Shown: positions 17,270 to 27,359, counted from the stretch's first letter. The stretch: DNA of 64,000 bases from an uncultured Roseicyclus sp. (GCA_947491935.1 CANLLF010000003.1:124001-188000), one strand, 5' to 3'. Notes: a model not told the origin generated them from the letters alone. Made by a program: numbers and translations.

Positions 17270-19075
17270 ATGCCCCTCGACGCCCGCATCGCCACCATCA
17301 CCGACCGCATCATCGAGCGGTCCCGCCCCACCCGCGAGCCGTATCTGGATCGGATGCGCCAGCTGGCCGAGGACGGCCCGCGGCGGGCGCATCTGACCTG
17401 TGGCAACCAGGCCCATGCCTATGCCGCGATGGCGGGAGACAAGGACGCGCTGGTCGAGGCGCGCGCGCCGAATATAGGGATCGTGACGGCCTATAACGAC
17501 ATGCTGTCTGCTCACCAACCCTTTGAAACCTATCCCCAAAAGATCAAGGACGCGGCGCGCAGGGCAGGGGCCACGGCGCAGGTTGCGGGCGGTGTACCGG
17601 CGATGTGCGATGGCGTCACGCAGGGCCAGGTGGGGATGGAGCTGAGCCTGTTTTCCCGCGATGTGATTGCGCTGGCCACCGGCGTGGCGCTCAGCCACAA
17701 CACGTTCGACGCCGCGCTTTACCTCGGCGTCTGCGACAAGATCGTGCCCGGCCTCGTGATTGCGGCCGCCACCTTCGGTTACCTTCCGGGCCTTTTCGTG
17801 CCCGCCGGGCCCATGGTCTCCGGCCTGCCGAATGACGAAAAGGCCAAGGTCCGCCAGCAATTCGCGGCGGGCGAGGTGGGCCGGGACAAGCTGATGGAGG
17901 CGGAAATGGCCTCCTATCACGGGCCGGGCACCTGCACCTTCTATGGCACCGCGAATTCGAACCAGATGCTAATGGAATTCATGGGCCTGCACATGCCGGG
18001 CGCCTCGTTCGTCAATCCCGGCACCCCGCTCCGCGATGCGCTGACGGAGGCCGCGACCGAACGCGCCGCCTCGATCACGGCGCTTGGCAATGCCTACACG
18101 CCGGTCTGCGACATCCTCGATGAAAAGGCCTTTGTGAATGGCATCGTCGGCCTGATGGCCACGGGCGGGTCCACCAATCTTGTGATCCACCTGATTGCCA
18201 TGGCGCGGGCGGCGGGCGTGATCGTGGAATGCAGCGATTTCAACGACCTGTCCGAGATCACGCCCCTGATGGCGCGCGTCTATCCCAACGGTCTGGCCGA
18301 TGTGAATCACTTCCACGCGGCAGGTGGACTGCAATACATGATCGGCCAGTTGCTCGATGCCGGGCTGATGCATGAAGATGTCAAAACCGTCGCCGGTGAC
18401 GGGATGAGCCTCTACCGATCCGAGCCTGAACTGCGCAATGGCAGCGTCGAATATCGCGACGGCCCCACCGACAGCCTCAACGCCAAGATCCTGCGCCCCG
18501 CCTCGGATCCGTTCCAGGCCAGCGGCGGCCTGCGGGAGCTGCGCGGCAATCTCGGCACCGGGGTGATGAAGGTCTCCTCCGTCGCGCCTGAGCGCCATGT
18601 GATCGAGGCACCCGCCGCGATCTTCCATAGTCAGGATGCGGTGAAGCAAGCATTCAAAAACAATGAGTTGAACCGCGACGTTGTGGTGGTTGTCCGCTTC
18701 CAGGGGCCGAAATCCAACGGCATGCCCGAACTTCACGCCCTCACCCCCGTCCTCGCGGTTCTGCAGGATCGCGGCCATAAGGTCGCGCTCGTCACCGATG
18801 GCCGCATGTCCGGCGCATCGGGCAAGGTGCCTGCCGCCATCCACGTGGCCCCCGAGGCGCTGGACGGCGGGCTGATCGGCAAACTCAACGATGGCGACCT
18901 CATCCGGGTCGACGCCGTGAAGGGCAGCATCGATGTGCTGACCGAAGGCGTTGCCGACCGCCCGGCCGCCGAGCCGGACCTGTCGGCCAACAGTCACGGC
19001 GTCGGCCGCGAATTGTTCGGGATCTTCCGCCAGACCGCGGGCCGCGCCACAAGCGGCGCTGGCGTTGTGGTCTGA
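17270..19075 (+). CDS. edd: Phosphogluconate dehydratase
   Basis: A 601-residue Edd of the IlvD/Edd Fe-S dehydratase family, converting 6-phosphogluconate to 2-keto-3-deoxy-6-phosphogluconate. The family features are [48 protein letters not shown] and the C-terminal [13 protein letters not shown]. Length is that of authentic Edd (about 600) rather than IlvD. It is followed by eda and shares its upstream palindrome with zwf, so it belongs to a co-regulated Entner-Doudoroff route. Confidence 0.95.
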   Translation: MPLDARIATITDRIIERSRPTREPYLDRMRQLAEDGPRRAHLTCGNQAHAYAAMAGDKDALVEARAPNIGIVTAYNDMLSAHQPFETYPQKIKDAARRAGATAQVAGGVPAMCDGVTQGQVGMELSLFSRDVIALATGVALSHNTFDAALYLGVCDKIVPGLVIAAATFGYLPGLFVPAGPMVSGLPNDEKAKVRQQFAAGEVGRDKLMEAEMASYHGPGTCTFYGTANSNQMLMEFMGLHMPGASFVNPGTPLRDALTEAATERAASITALGNAYTPVCDILDEKAFVNGIVGLMATGGSTNLVIHLIAMARAAGVIVECSDFNDLSEITPLMARVYPNGLADVNHFHAAGGLQYMIGQLLDAGLMHEDVKTVAGDGMSLYRSEPELRNGSVEYRDGPTDSLNAKILRPASDPFQASGGLRELRGNLGTGVMKVSSVAPERHVIEAPAAIFHSQDAVKQAFKNNELNRDVVVVVRFQGPKSNGMPELHALTPVLAVLQDRGHKVALVTDGRMSGASGKVPAAIHVAPEALDGGLIGKLNDGDLIRVDAVKGSIDVLTEGVADRPAAEPDLSANSHGVGRELFGIFRQTAGRATSGAGVVV

Positions 19076-19199
19076 CCCCGTCCGAAGTAACCCCACCTTA
19101 AGGTTAACGCGCCGCGCCCGTTCATCTTGGCCCAAAAACCCCCGCCGGAGGCACCCGCCTTCGCGTCCCCCGCTACCGCAGACGTCAGAAAGCCGATCC

Positions 19200-19838
19200 A
19201 TGACCCCAGCCGCCCAATCCCTCGCCGCCCGTCGCATCGCGGCCCTGGCCCCGATCATTCCGGTCCTTGTGGTGGAGGAGGCCGCCCAGGCGCAGCCGCT
19301 CGCCCAGGCGCTGGTCGATGGCGGCCTGCCGGCCCTTGAGGTGACGTTGCGCACCCCGGCGGCCTTGGAGGTGATCGCCGAGATGGCGCGTGTCGAGGGC
19401 GGCGTTGTCGGGGCGGGAACGTTGCTCACCCCCCAGGACGTCGAAAACGCCAAGGCGGCAGGCGCGCAGTTCGGGGTTTCCCCCGGTGCAACGGCCAAGC
19501 TCATCGATGCCTGCGTGGCCAATGAATTGCCGCTTCTGCCCGGCGCGGCGACGGCAACCGAAGTCATGGCGCTCTACGAACAAGGCTTTGACATGCTGAA
19601 GTTTTTCCCCGCGGAAGCCAGCGGCGGCGCGCCCGCGCTCAAGGCCATCGGCGCGCCGATCCCGCAGGTCGCGTTCTGCCCCACGGGGGGCGTTTCACCG
19701 GAGAACGCCAAAACCTATCTTGGCCTGCCCAACGTGATCTGCGCAGGCGGCTCCTGGGTGGCGCCGAAAGCGGCCGTGACGTCAGGTAACTGGGCCGAGA
19801 TTACCCGCCTTGCGCGGGATGCGGCGGCGCTTTGCTGA
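19200..19838 (+). CDS. eda: KDPG aldolase (2-keto-3-deoxy-6-phosphogluconate aldolase)
   Basis: A 212-residue class I aldolase splitting KDPG to pyruvate and glyceraldehyde 3-phosphate. The Schiff-base lysine is K134 in MLKFFPAE, the catalytic glutamate E47 in ALEVTLRT, and the phosphate-binding CPTGGV is present. The ATG at 19200 is chosen because the conserved domain starts right after it; the gap to edd is 124 nt, so it may have its own promoter or be co-transcribed. Confidence 0.95.
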   Translation: MTPAAQSLAARRIAALAPIIPVLVVEEAAQAQPLAQALVDGGLPALEVTLRTPAALEVIAEMARVEGGVVGAGTLLTPQDVENAKAAGAQFGVSPGATAKLIDACVANELPLLPGAATATEVMALYEQGFDMLKFFPAEASGGAPALKAIGAPIPQVAFCPTGGVSPENAKTYLGLPNVICAGGSWVAPKAAVTSGNWAEITRLARDAAALC

Positions 19839-19996
19839 CCGCGCGCGCGCGTCTCGGCGGGTTTTGGCCTGCGTGGCGCGAACACATCCTCGTGACGTGA
19901 ATTCCTGATCCGGGCTCTTATGTATCGCTCAGGAACCAACACAGTTTCCAAGCGTTGGACCGATAGCAGACACGGAACAAGAGGATCCGAACCAAA

Positions 19997-20620
19997 ATGA
20001 GACACGCACTTCTCGCAGGCACAGTCGCACTCATCGCATCGCCCATGGCCGCCATGGCCGGTGGCTACGTTGAGCCCGCAGCCCCCGCTCCGGCCGTCGT
20101 GCCGGTCGCACCCGCACCCGTCGGCTATGACTGGAGCGGCTTTTACGGCGGTGTTCAGCTTGAGTACGGCGACGTCCAAGTTGACGACGCTGCAGGCGCC
20201 AGTGCCGGTGAAGGTACCGGCGCCCTCTACGGCGTCTTTGGTGGCTACCGTTACGATTTCGGCGATTTCGTCATCGGCGGTGAGCTGGACCTGAACCTGG
20301 CCGACATCGATATCGACGACGCGGCCGGCGCCAATATCGGCTCGCTGGATGCCGTGCACCGTCTGGGTGTCGAGGCAGGCTGGGACGCAGGCCCCGCGCT
20401 GATCTACGGTACGGTCGGTGTGGCCCAGGGCTACGCAACGCTGAGCGGTGTTGAGCGCGACGATACCGGTTACTTCTACGGTGCAGGTGTGGATTACCTC
20501 CTGACCGATCAGATCGTTATCGGTGCGGAAGTGCTGCAGCACGAGTTTGACGATTTCGACGGATCGACCCTCGACGTCAGCGCCACGACCTTCGGCATCA
20601 ACGCGGCTTTCCGCTTCTGA
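19997..20620 (+). CDS. Outer-membrane beta-barrel protein, copy 1
   Basis: A 207-residue exported protein: signal peptide (1-21, ending AMA), a Pro/Ala/Val-rich linker (about 24-42), then an 8-stranded-type beta-barrel domain with alternating aromatic strands (GYDWSGFYGG, VFGGYRYDF) and a C-terminal phenylalanine (AFRF), the signal for Bam-dependent insertion. It is paralogous to the next gene. The barrel is acidic (many Asp). Function unknown; family members are small porin-like or OmpA-barrel adhesins. Confidence 0.8.
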   Translation: MRHALLAGTVALIASPMAAMAGGYVEPAAPAPAVVPVAPAPVGYDWSGFYGGVQLEYGDVQVDDAAGASAGEGTGALYGVFGGYRYDFGDFVIGGELDLNLADIDIDDAAGANIGSLDAVHRLGVEAGWDAGPALIYGTVGVAQGYATLSGVERDDTGYFYGAGVDYLLTDQIVIGAEVLQHEFDDFDGSTLDVSATTFGINAAFRF

Positions 20621-20645
20621 TCCGCAGGCCATTGCCAAATCAGAG

Positions 20646-20677
20646 CGCCCGGGCTTCACCGAAGCCCGGGCGTTTTT
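20646..20677 (+). terminator. Rho-independent terminator after barrel gene 1
   Basis: A 12-bp perfect GC-rich stem (CGCCCGGGCTTC with 20661-20672), 3-nt loop, followed by five T. Strong intrinsic terminator. Confidence 0.9.
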
Positions 20678-20859
20678 CTTTGCGTTTCCCCAAGAGCCAC
20701 GCCCCCATCGGACCGCGCGAATGCGACCAGGCGGGCGTGGTACGGCGTGGACACACACGGTCGCTGTAACGCCACCGATACTGGGGAAATCCTCCACTTT
20801 CGTCGCATGTTCAAATACGCTACCGGCACAGCACGTTTCAAATTACCGGAGTTTTTGCG

Positions 20860-21453
20860 ATGCGGATCCCCGTTATTCTTGCTGCGTCTTTGTTCCCGGC
20901 CCCTGTTTTCGCTGGCGGGGTCGTGCAGCCGACGGCGCCCGCGCCCTATCTTCCGCCTGCACCTGCCGTTGATACCGACTGGACCGGGGCCTATGGCGGC
21001 CTCTCGCTCGAATACGGAACCGGTGACCTTGGCGTTAGCGATTTCAATGGTCCGCTTATCGGGGTGTTCGGCGGCTATCGATATGATCTTGGCAACTATG
21101 TGGTCGGCGCAGAGATCGATTACGTTCTCTCGGATATCGCCATCGGCGGGGAAGTGACCATCGAATCGATCTTCCGGGCCGGTGTCGAGGCGGGGGCGGA
21201 TCTGGGCCGGACGCTCGTCTATGGAACGGCTGGCTATGCGCAAGCGTCGCTCGAGCCGGAACCCGGTATTCTTATCGCGGTTGGTACCGATTTCACCCCC
21301 GAAGGCTATTTTCTGGGCATCGGCGCGGACCACATGATCTCCGATAATCTCCTCATCGGGGCAGAAGTGCTGTGGCATGACTTGGGCAATGTTTCCCCGA
21401 ATGTTGATCTGAATGTCACCACGGTTGCCGTCAATCTGACCTATCGCTTCTGA
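20860..21453 (+). CDS. Outer-membrane beta-barrel protein, copy 2
   Basis: A 197-residue paralogue of the preceding gene with the same plan: signal peptide (1-18, VFAGG), proline-rich linker (PTAPAPYLPPAPA), DTDWTGAYGGLSLEYG, VFGGYRYDLGNYVVGAEID, and a C-terminal NLTYRF ending in Phe. The two genes arose by tandem duplication but have diverged in the loops. It has its own upstream region (239 nt from the first copy, after a terminator), so the two are probably expressed separately. Confidence 0.8.
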   Translation: MRIPVILAASLFPAPVFAGGVVQPTAPAPYLPPAPAVDTDWTGAYGGLSLEYGTGDLGVSDFNGPLIGVFGGYRYDLGNYVVGAEIDYVLSDIAIGGEVTIESIFRAGVEAGADLGRTLVYGTAGYAQASLEPEPGILIAVGTDFTPEGYFLGIGADHMISDNLLIGAEVLWHDLGNVSPNVDLNVTTVAVNLTYRF

Positions 21454-21475
21454 TCTGGTGCGTCAGCGCCATCAA

Positions 21476-21513
21476 CGGCCCGGTTCTCCGCCTGCGGGGA
21501 GCCGGGCCGTCTT
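21476..21513. terminator. Terminator between barrel gene 2 and the aminotransferase
   Basis: A 14-bp stem CGGCCCGG-TTCTCC paired with 21496-21509 including two G-T pairs, with a short T/C tail. It lies between convergent genes. Confidence 0.7.
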
Positions 21514-21521
21514 CGGCCGCC

Positions 21522-22712
21522 CTATGCCGTTGTCCGCGCTTCCACGGCACGCGCCGCGAAGGCAAACAGGCGCTCCAGCGCCTCGGCGAACATCTCATCG
21601 GGCAGGGTAAGTGCTACGCGGATATGGCCCGCGGCCGCCGCGCCAAAGCTTTCGCCCGGCATCACCGCCACGTTTTCCTCGTCCAGAAGGGCTTCGCCAA
21701 AGGCCATGCCGCTCAGGCCGGTGGCGCGCACATCCAGCATCACGTACATCGCCCCGGCAGGCGGGGTGGCGCGCAGGTATTGTTGCTTCGCCAGCGCGTC
21801 CAAAAGGATATCGCGCCGCCGCAGGAAGGGGGCGGCAATCGCGGCCTCCGCCTCCGGGCCCTGCCGCAATGCAAACAGCCCGGCATCCTGAATGAACCCC
21901 GGCACGCCATAGGTCGTATGGGTCGCCAGGTTGATCAGATGCTCGATCACCTCGGCCGGCCCCGCCACCCAGCCAAGCCGCGATCCGGTCATGGCATAGC
22001 TTTTTGACAGCGACCCGACGGTCAGCGTTCGCTCGAACATACCGAGAAGCCCGGCGAATGGCTGATGCCGCCCGGTCCAGACCTGGGTGTCATACACCTC
22101 GTCGGAGATCACCCACAGGTCGTGCGCCTCGGCCACCCGCGCGATCCCGTCAAGCGTTGCGTCCGAGTAGACCGCTCCGGTGGGGTTGTTGGGGGAGTTG
22201 ATCAGCAGGCTGCGCGCGCCGTCGGCGGCCGCCATCAGATCGGCCTCACGCGGCTGAAACCCATCCTCGGGCCGCGCAGCCACCGGGCGGGGCAGGGCGC
22301 CCACACCCCGGATCGTGCCGGGATAGGTGGCGTAGTAGGGATCGATCAGCAGGGCCACATCGCCCGCATCGCAGGCCGCGTTGTGCGCCGTAAACAGCGC
22401 CGCCTGGCCACCCGGCGTGACAAGCACGTTTTCCGGCCCGTGCGGTATGCCGCTGGATGCCGTCAACCGGTCTGCCACCGCCTGCCGCAGCGCCTGCGTG
22501 CCCGGCACCGCGGCATAGCCCGTATGCCCGCCGCGCGCCGCCGCATCCATCGCCGACAGGATGGCGGGATCGGTGCGGATATCATGCTCCCCGATCGTCA
22601 GTTCCAGCACCGGCTCCCCCGCCGCCTTCAGGGCGCGGGCGCGATGGAACAGGCCCCAGCCGTCATCACCTCCGGGTGTCAGGCCGGTGATCCGGGAAGA
22701 AAGACGTGCCAT
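21522..22712 (-). CDS. PLP-dependent class I/II aminotransferase
   Basis: A 396-residue fold-type I aminotransferase. PLP-site residues are visible: N176 in NSPNNPTG, D204 in ISDEVY and the Schiff-base K237 in SLSKSYAMTG with the following R245. It most resembles aspartate/aromatic-type aminotransferases; the substrate cannot be set from sequence alone. The ATG at 22712 is preferred over the upstream one at 22733 because family similarity starts with MARLSSRI. It ends convergent with the barrel gene. Confidence 0.88.
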   Translation of the reverse strand: MARLSSRITGLTPGGDDGWGLFHRARALKAAGEPVLELTIGEHDIRTDPAILSAMDAAARGGHTGYAAVPGTQALRQAVADRLTASSGIPHGPENVLVTPGGQAALFTAHNAACDAGDVALLIDPYYATYPGTIRGVGALPRPVAARPEDGFQPREADLMAAADGARSLLINSPNNPTGAVYSDATLDGIARVAEAHDLWVISDEVYDTQVWTGRHQPFAGLLGMFERTLTVGSLSKSYAMTGSRLGWVAGPAEVIEHLINLATHTTYGVPGFIQDAGLFALRQGPEAEAAIAAPFLRRRDILLDALAKQQYLRATPPAGAMYVMLDVRATGLSGMAFGEALLDEENVAVMPGESFGAAAAGHIRVALTLPDEMFAEALERLFAFAARAVEARTTA

Positions 22713-22795
22713 GTGACGGCTCCGGAAACACAATCAGATGGGCGGACTTGGCCACGGGGTGCGGGCCGCCGCAACCCCCATTTCGCATCTCGATC

Positions 22796-23113
22796 TCAGG
22801 CATTCTTGTCGTCCAGAACCAGCCGGTAGCTTTTGCCGATCCGGTCGCGCAATTCCTGCGGGCGCGTGTCCCATGGGAACAGCACCCAACCGTCTTGCTT
22901 GAGATAGGGGGCCGAGGCCGCGCGCCCCTGGCCGATCAGCCGGTGCGCCGACACCTTGTCGCCGATGCGCAACGACAGGCCATCGCCGCCGATTGTATAG
23001 GCCGCGAACATATGGCCGTGCACCGTCCAGATCACGGTGTCGTCGCCAAAGGGCGTGGTGCGTGCGGTACCCGTAAGCCCCCTGCAATATATGTCGACGA
23101 AGGCCTCTCGCAT
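22796..23113 (-). CDS. MmcQ/YjbR family protein
   Basis: A 105-residue cytoplasmic protein of the YjbR/CyaY-like fold: an N-terminal helix (MREAFVDIYCRGLTGT), a beta-sheet with FGDDTVIWTVHGHMFAAY and a C-terminal WVLFPWDT...IGKSYRLVLDDK helix region, matching the family. DNA binding is proposed for the family but unproven here. The frame is open to 23155; I choose the ATG at 23113 because homologues begin there. Confidence 0.75.
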   Translation of the reverse strand: MREAFVDIYCRGLTGTARTTPFGDDTVIWTVHGHMFAAYTIGGDGLSLRIGDKVSAHRLIGQGRAASAPYLKQDGWVLFPWDTRPQELRDRIGKSYRLVLDDKNA

Positions 23114-23340
23114 GTGCCTGACGTTACGCGGCACACCAGATTTTTGCAGGTGCAAATAGCTGCGGCTTGTTACCGCAGGGCATCCCGTGGTATGCGGAGC
23201 CCATGACCAGATCCGACACCTGTATTGGTATTTGCATTATTCGCTGAAGTTAGCGGATCGGTCAGTCGTGGTTTTCTTCAACAATCCAAGCTGCTAGGCC
23301 GGTCCCGCGCCCGAAACCGCCTGCCTGAAAGCCGCCTGTC

Positions 23341-24990
23341 ATGGTTGAGATCCGCCTTCGAAATTCCAAGACCCGCCGCACCGAGGTGCTGAACCCGATC
23401 ACACCCGGCAAGGTCTCGATGTATCTGTGCGGGCCCACGGTCTATGACCGCGCTCATATCGGCAATGCGCGCTCGGCGGTGGTGTTCGATCAGCTCTTCC
23501 GTCTGCTGCGCCATGTCTACGGGGCCGAGAACGTCAACTTCGTGCGCAACTTCACCGACGTGGATGACAAGATCAACGCGCGCGCCGCCGAGACTGGGCG
23601 GGAGATCGGTGAGATCACCGATGAGACGGCGCAATGGTATCTCGATGACATGGGCGCGCTGGGCGTGCTGGAGCCCACCCATATGCCGCGCGCCACGGCC
23701 TATATCCCGCAGATGAGAGACATGATCTCCGTGCTCATCGAAAAAGGTTTCGCATACACAGCTCGAGAGCCATCGAACGATCCACCAAGAGAATACGTTC
23801 TGGCCGACCGCGAAGCGATGCTTTCAGAGCATGCGCTTTTCGAAGTTCAGAAATATGCACGCTATGGGGAGCTATCGGGGCGAAGCACCGACGACATGAT
23901 TGCAGGCGCGCGGGTCGAGGTCGCGCCCTACAAACGAAACCCGATGGACTTCGTTTTGTGGAAACCCTCGAAAAAAAACGATCCTGGTTGGGATAGTCCC
24001 TGGGGCCGAGGCCGCCCCGGCTGGCACATCGAATGCTCGGCCATGGCCAAGGCACTTCTGGGCGACGTCTTCGACATCCACGCGGGCGGATCCGACCTGA
24101 TGTTCCCGCACCACGAAAACGAGATCGCCCAAAGCTGCTGCGCCAATGGCACCGAAGAAATGGCGCGCATCTGGATGCACAACGAGATGCTGCAGGTCGA
24201 AGGCAAGAAGATGTCCAAGTCCCTGGGCAATTTCTTCACCGTCCGCGATCTGCTGGATCAGGGCATTCCGGGCGAGGTGATCCGGTTCGTGATGCTGAGC
24301 ACGCATTACGGCAAGCCGATGGACTGGACCGAGCGCGGAAGAGAGGAGGCGGAAAAGACTCTTCGCAAGTGGCGTGATCTATTGGGGACTGGTCCGACTG
24401 CAATTGCTCGCGAGGTTCCTGAACAGATCATTCGAGCTTTGGCTGACGATCTAAATACAGCACGAGCAATCGCTGAGCTGCATAAATTGGCAAATTCTGG
24501 AGAGCTCGCGAAGCTAAGCGCGGGTACGCGCCTGATGGGACTATTGGAACCTGAATTAGGTGACTGGTATGATGAACCGAAATTGCCCGAGGACATCATC
24601 GGCTACGTGCAGCAACTCATTGACCTTCGCTTAATCGCAAAGGATGAACGTGATTATCCTCAAGCCGACGAAATAAGAAATGGTCTGGAGTACCACGGCT
24701 TCAAGATTACTGACGTGCAAGGTGGTTCGGACTGGTCGTATGATGTCCTGCAAGCTGCGAGGCCATTTCATGACGAGTTGGTTGGGGCTTTGGTTCACGG
24801 AACAGAGACTGACTTCTCCAATCTTGCTGAGTCCCTTCGACGTGACGGTTTCGGAGTGGACATATTCTCCGCCGCTCCCAACCCTCATCAAAGGGTCCTT
24901 CTCAAAGTGGGTCGGACGGGACCACAGAGGGCGCGGCTGATAGAAGAGCTTCGCAAGCGGCTTCCCGAATTGGTGGCGCGGTACAAATGA
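23341..24990 (+). CDS. cysS: Cysteinyl-tRNA synthetase with C-terminal extension
   Basis: A class I synthetase charging tRNA-Cys. It has C30 (zinc ligand) in [13 protein letters not shown] at 39-42, the zinc-site [17 protein letters not shown], and KMSKS at 290-294. Length is 549 residues against about 460-500 usually: residues 467-549 form an extra C-terminal part ([13 protein letters not shown] ... [12 protein letters not shown]) with no family I recognise. Nucleotide composition changes inside the gene: 23713-23999 and 24346-24990 look clearly lower in GC than the catalytic core 24000-24345, suggesting recombination with a lower-GC donor. The residues needed for catalysis are intact. Confidence 0.92.
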   Translation: MVEIRLRNSKTRRTEVLNPITPGKVSMYLCGPTVYDRAHIGNARSAVVFDQLFRLLRHVYGAENVNFVRNFTDVDDKINARAAETGREIGEITDETAQWYLDDMGALGVLEPTHMPRATAYIPQMRDMISVLIEKGFAYTAREPSNDPPREYVLADREAMLSEHALFEVQKYARYGELSGRSTDDMIAGARVEVAPYKRNPMDFVLWKPSKKNDPGWDSPWGRGRPGWHIECSAMAKALLGDVFDIHAGGSDLMFPHHENEIAQSCCANGTEEMARIWMHNEMLQVEGKKMSKSLGNFFTVRDLLDQGIPGEVIRFVMLSTHYGKPMDWTERGREEAEKTLRKWRDLLGTGPTAIAREVPEQIIRALADDLNTARAIAELHKLANSGELAKLSAGTRLMGLLEPELGDWYDEPKLPEDIIGYVQQLIDLRLIAKDERDYPQADEIRNGLEYHGFKITDVQGGSDWSYDVLQAARPFHDELVGALVHGTETDFSNLAESLRRDGFGVDIFSAAPNPHQRVLLKVGRTGPQRARLIEELRKRLPELVARYK

Positions 24991-25104
24991 GCTCAGAGAG
25001 TCCAAGCTGGAGGGCCTCTGACATGTGCCCGAACCGTAGAATGGGACTTGTCCTGCGGCCCCTCCGTCCCGCTGCAGATTACACAAAAATCGGCTCCGAA
25101 GCCC

Positions 25105-25119
25105 TTAACAAATGGTTAA
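25105..25119. promoter_or_regulatory. CtrA-type box TTAA-N7-TTAA upstream of cimA
   Basis: TTAA at 25105-25108 and TTAA at 25116-25119 with 7 bp between match the full CtrA recognition motif, 77 nt before cimA. The region is AT-richer than its surroundings, so chance is possible. Confidence 0.35.
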
Positions 25120-25160
25120 GGTCATACCTTGAACATAATCTTTTCAATAGCTTACGCGAT

Positions 25161-25176
25161 TGTGCAAGCTTGCACA
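25161..25176. promoter_or_regulatory. Perfect 16-bp palindrome before cimA
   Basis: TGTGCAAGCTTGCACA ends 20 nt before the citramalate synthase start. It could be an operator or form a hairpin occluding the ribosome-binding site; no regulator is identifiable. Confidence 0.5.
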
Positions 25177-25195
25177 TCAAGGGCGGCCCCCGCCC

Positions 25196-26812
25196 ATGAC
25201 CGACCGCCTCCACCTCTACGACACCACCCTGCGCGACGGGCAGCAGACGCAAGGCGTCCAGTTCTCCACGCCCGAGAAGATCCGCATCGCTGAAGCCCTC
25301 GATGCCCTCGGTCTCGACTATATCGAAGGCGGCTGGCCCGGCGCGAACCCGACCGACAGCGCGTTTTTCGAGGAAGCGCCGGGCACCGCCGCGAAGATGA
25401 CCGCCTTTGGCATGACCAAGCGGGCCGGGCGCTCGGCGGAGAATGACGATGTGTTGGCCGCCGTCCTGAATGCGGGCACCGGCACGGTCTGCCTTGTCGG
25501 CAAAAGCCATGATTTCCACGTGACCGACGCGCTTGGCATCACGCTGGAGGAAAATGTCGAAAATATCCGCGCCTCCATCGCCCATCTGGCGGCGCAGGGG
25601 CGCGAGGCGCTTTTTGATGCCGAGCATTTCTTTGACGGCTACAAGGCCAACCCGGCCTATGCTCTTCAATGTGCCAAGGCGGCCTATGAGGCTGGCGCGC
25701 GCTGGGTGGTGTTATGCGACACGAATGGCGGCACGCTGCCCTCCGAAATCGCCCGGATCACGGGCGAGGTCATCGACGCTGGTATCCCGGGTGACCACCT
25801 GGGCATCCACACCCATAACGATACCGAAACCGCCGTCGCTGGCTCTCTGGCCGCCGTGGAGGCAGGCGCCCGGCAGATCCAGGGCACGCTAAACGGTCTG
25901 GGCGAGCGCTGCGGCAATGCCAACCTCACAACGCTCATCCCGACGCTCTTGCTGAAGGAGCCCTTCAAGAGCCAATTCGACACTGGCATTGCCCCGGAAA
26001 AGCTGGAAGGCCTCACCCGGCTATCCCGGATGCTTGACGACATCCTGAACCGTGTGCCCCAGCGCCAAGCGCCTTATGTGGGCGCCAGCGCATTTGCCCA
26101 TAAGGCGGGCCTGCACGCATCGGCCATCGCCAAGAACCCCGCCACTTACGAGCATATCGCGCCCGAAACCGTGGGCAACGCGCGGATCATCCCGATGTCC
26201 AATCAGGCGGGTCAATCCAACCTGCGCAAGCGGCTGGCCGATGCCGGGCTGGAGGTGGCGAAGGACAACCCGGCACTGTCCGAGATCCTCAACACCATCA
26301 AGGAACGCGAGGATCAGGGCTACAGTTTCGACACGGCGCAGGCCTCGTTCGAGTTGCTGGCCCGCCGTGCGCTTGGCCTGTTACCGAACTTCTTCGAGGT
26401 CAAACGCTACAAGGTCACGGTGGAGCGCCGGAAGAACAAATACGACCGGATGGTCAGCCTGTCGGAGGCCGTGGTTGTGGTGAAGATCGGCGACGACAAG
26501 AAACTGTCGGTCAGCGAGTCGATGGATGAGACCGGCTCGGACCGGGGACCGGTCAACGCGCTGGCCAAGGCGCTGGCCAAGGATCTGGGGCCCTACCAGT
26601 CGCTGATCGACGATATCCGGCTGGTGGATTTCAAGGTGCGCATCACCCAAGGGGGCACCGAGGCTGTCACGCGCGTCATCATCGACAGTGAAGACAGCAC
26701 CGGGCGGCGCTGGTCCACCGTGGGCGTCTCGGCCAATATCGTTGATGCCAGCTTCGAGGCGCTGCTCGACGCGGTGAATTGGAAGCTCATCCGCGAAGGG
26801 GCGCGGCCGTGA
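25196..26812 (+). CDS. cimA: (R)-citramalate synthase
   Basis: A 538-residue HMGL-like/alpha-isopropylmalate-synthase-family enzyme condensing pyruvate and acetyl-CoA to citramalate, first step of a threonine-independent isoleucine route. The N-terminal DTTLRDGQQ catalytic motif, HTHNDTETAVAGS and NGLGERCGNANL metal-site segments and the C-terminal allosteric LeuA-dimer domain (after about 420, with the VSVR-like VRITQGGTEAVTRVIIDSEDS region in short) fit the TIGR00977 type. Its stop overlaps the next gene's GTG (GTGA). Confidence 0.88.
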   Translation: MTDRLHLYDTTLRDGQQTQGVQFSTPEKIRIAEALDALGLDYIEGGWPGANPTDSAFFEEAPGTAAKMTAFGMTKRAGRSAENDDVLAAVLNAGTGTVCLVGKSHDFHVTDALGITLEENVENIRASIAHLAAQGREALFDAEHFFDGYKANPAYALQCAKAAYEAGARWVVLCDTNGGTLPSEIARITGEVIDAGIPGDHLGIHTHNDTETAVAGSLAAVEAGARQIQGTLNGLGERCGNANLTTLIPTLLLKEPFKSQFDTGIAPEKLEGLTRLSRMLDDILNRVPQRQAPYVGASAFAHKAGLHASAIAKNPATYEHIAPETVGNARIIPMSNQAGQSNLRKRLADAGLEVAKDNPALSEILNTIKEREDQGYSFDTAQASFELLARRALGLLPNFFEVKRYKVTVERRKNKYDRMVSLSEAVVVVKIGDDKKLSVSESMDETGSDRGPVNALAKALAKDLGPYQSLIDDIRLVDFKVRITQGGTEAVTRVIIDSEDSTGRRWSTVGVSANIVDASFEALLDAVNWKLIREGARP

Positions 26813-27300
26813 TCGGCCGCCTCGGCGCCCTTGCGGTCTGCGCCGTGTTCCATGGGGCGGATGCGCAGGAGGTGGCGTCGATCTGCTTGGCATCCGGGAC
26901 GCCCGCTGAAGGCTACGTGGCCGATATCGACCATGCCGATGGCCGCCATGTCGGGATCATTACCTGGCCAGGTGATCCGGGGGAGACGCTTCTGGTGCGG
27001 GTTCAGTTTCGGGAGCCGGCGCTGCCGTTCCTCTGGCGCCTGGCGGAGCCGGTTCTGGCCGAGATGCCGGAAATTGAGGCGCAACTCTGCGCCGCTCGTC
27101 CGGTCCGCACTCTTGTCGTCACCTTCACCGATGGCGCCACGGCGCGGCGCGAGGCAAGCTGCGACGGATCGTTGCTGCATCAGATGGCGGCCGATATCCT
27201 GCGGAACGCGCCGGATCCGGGCGAAGAGCCCCGGCCGGTTCGAACGCGTTATGACGGCATCCTCGACGGGGCAGCGGATGCCTGTGGGAGAATCTGGTGA
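26809..27300 (+). CDS. Exported four-cysteine protein, tandem copy 1
   Basis: A 163-residue protein with a short signal peptide (MIGRLGALAVCAVFHGADA, cleaved near AQ). The mature part shares with the next two genes an N-terminal E/D-VASIC motif, an LC/QC cysteine, a TLVVTFTDGATARREASC strand-turn-Cys segment and a C-terminal Cys (ADACGRIW). Start is GTG overlapping the cimA stop (GTGA), an arrangement that couples translation. Product is predicted periplasmic and disulphide-bonded. Family unknown to me. Confidence 0.7.
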   Translation: MIGRLGALAVCAVFHGADAQEVASICLASGTPAEGYVADIDHADGRHVGIITWPGDPGETLLVRVQFREPALPFLWRLAEPVLAEMPEIEAQLCAARPVRTLVVTFTDGATARREASCDGSLLHQMAADILRNAPDPGEEPRPVRTRYDGILDGAADACGRIW

Positions 27301-27359
27301 AAAACATGAACCGCCCCCGCCGCGAGCCACGCACGAGACATAAGTGAAGGGACCCTCCC

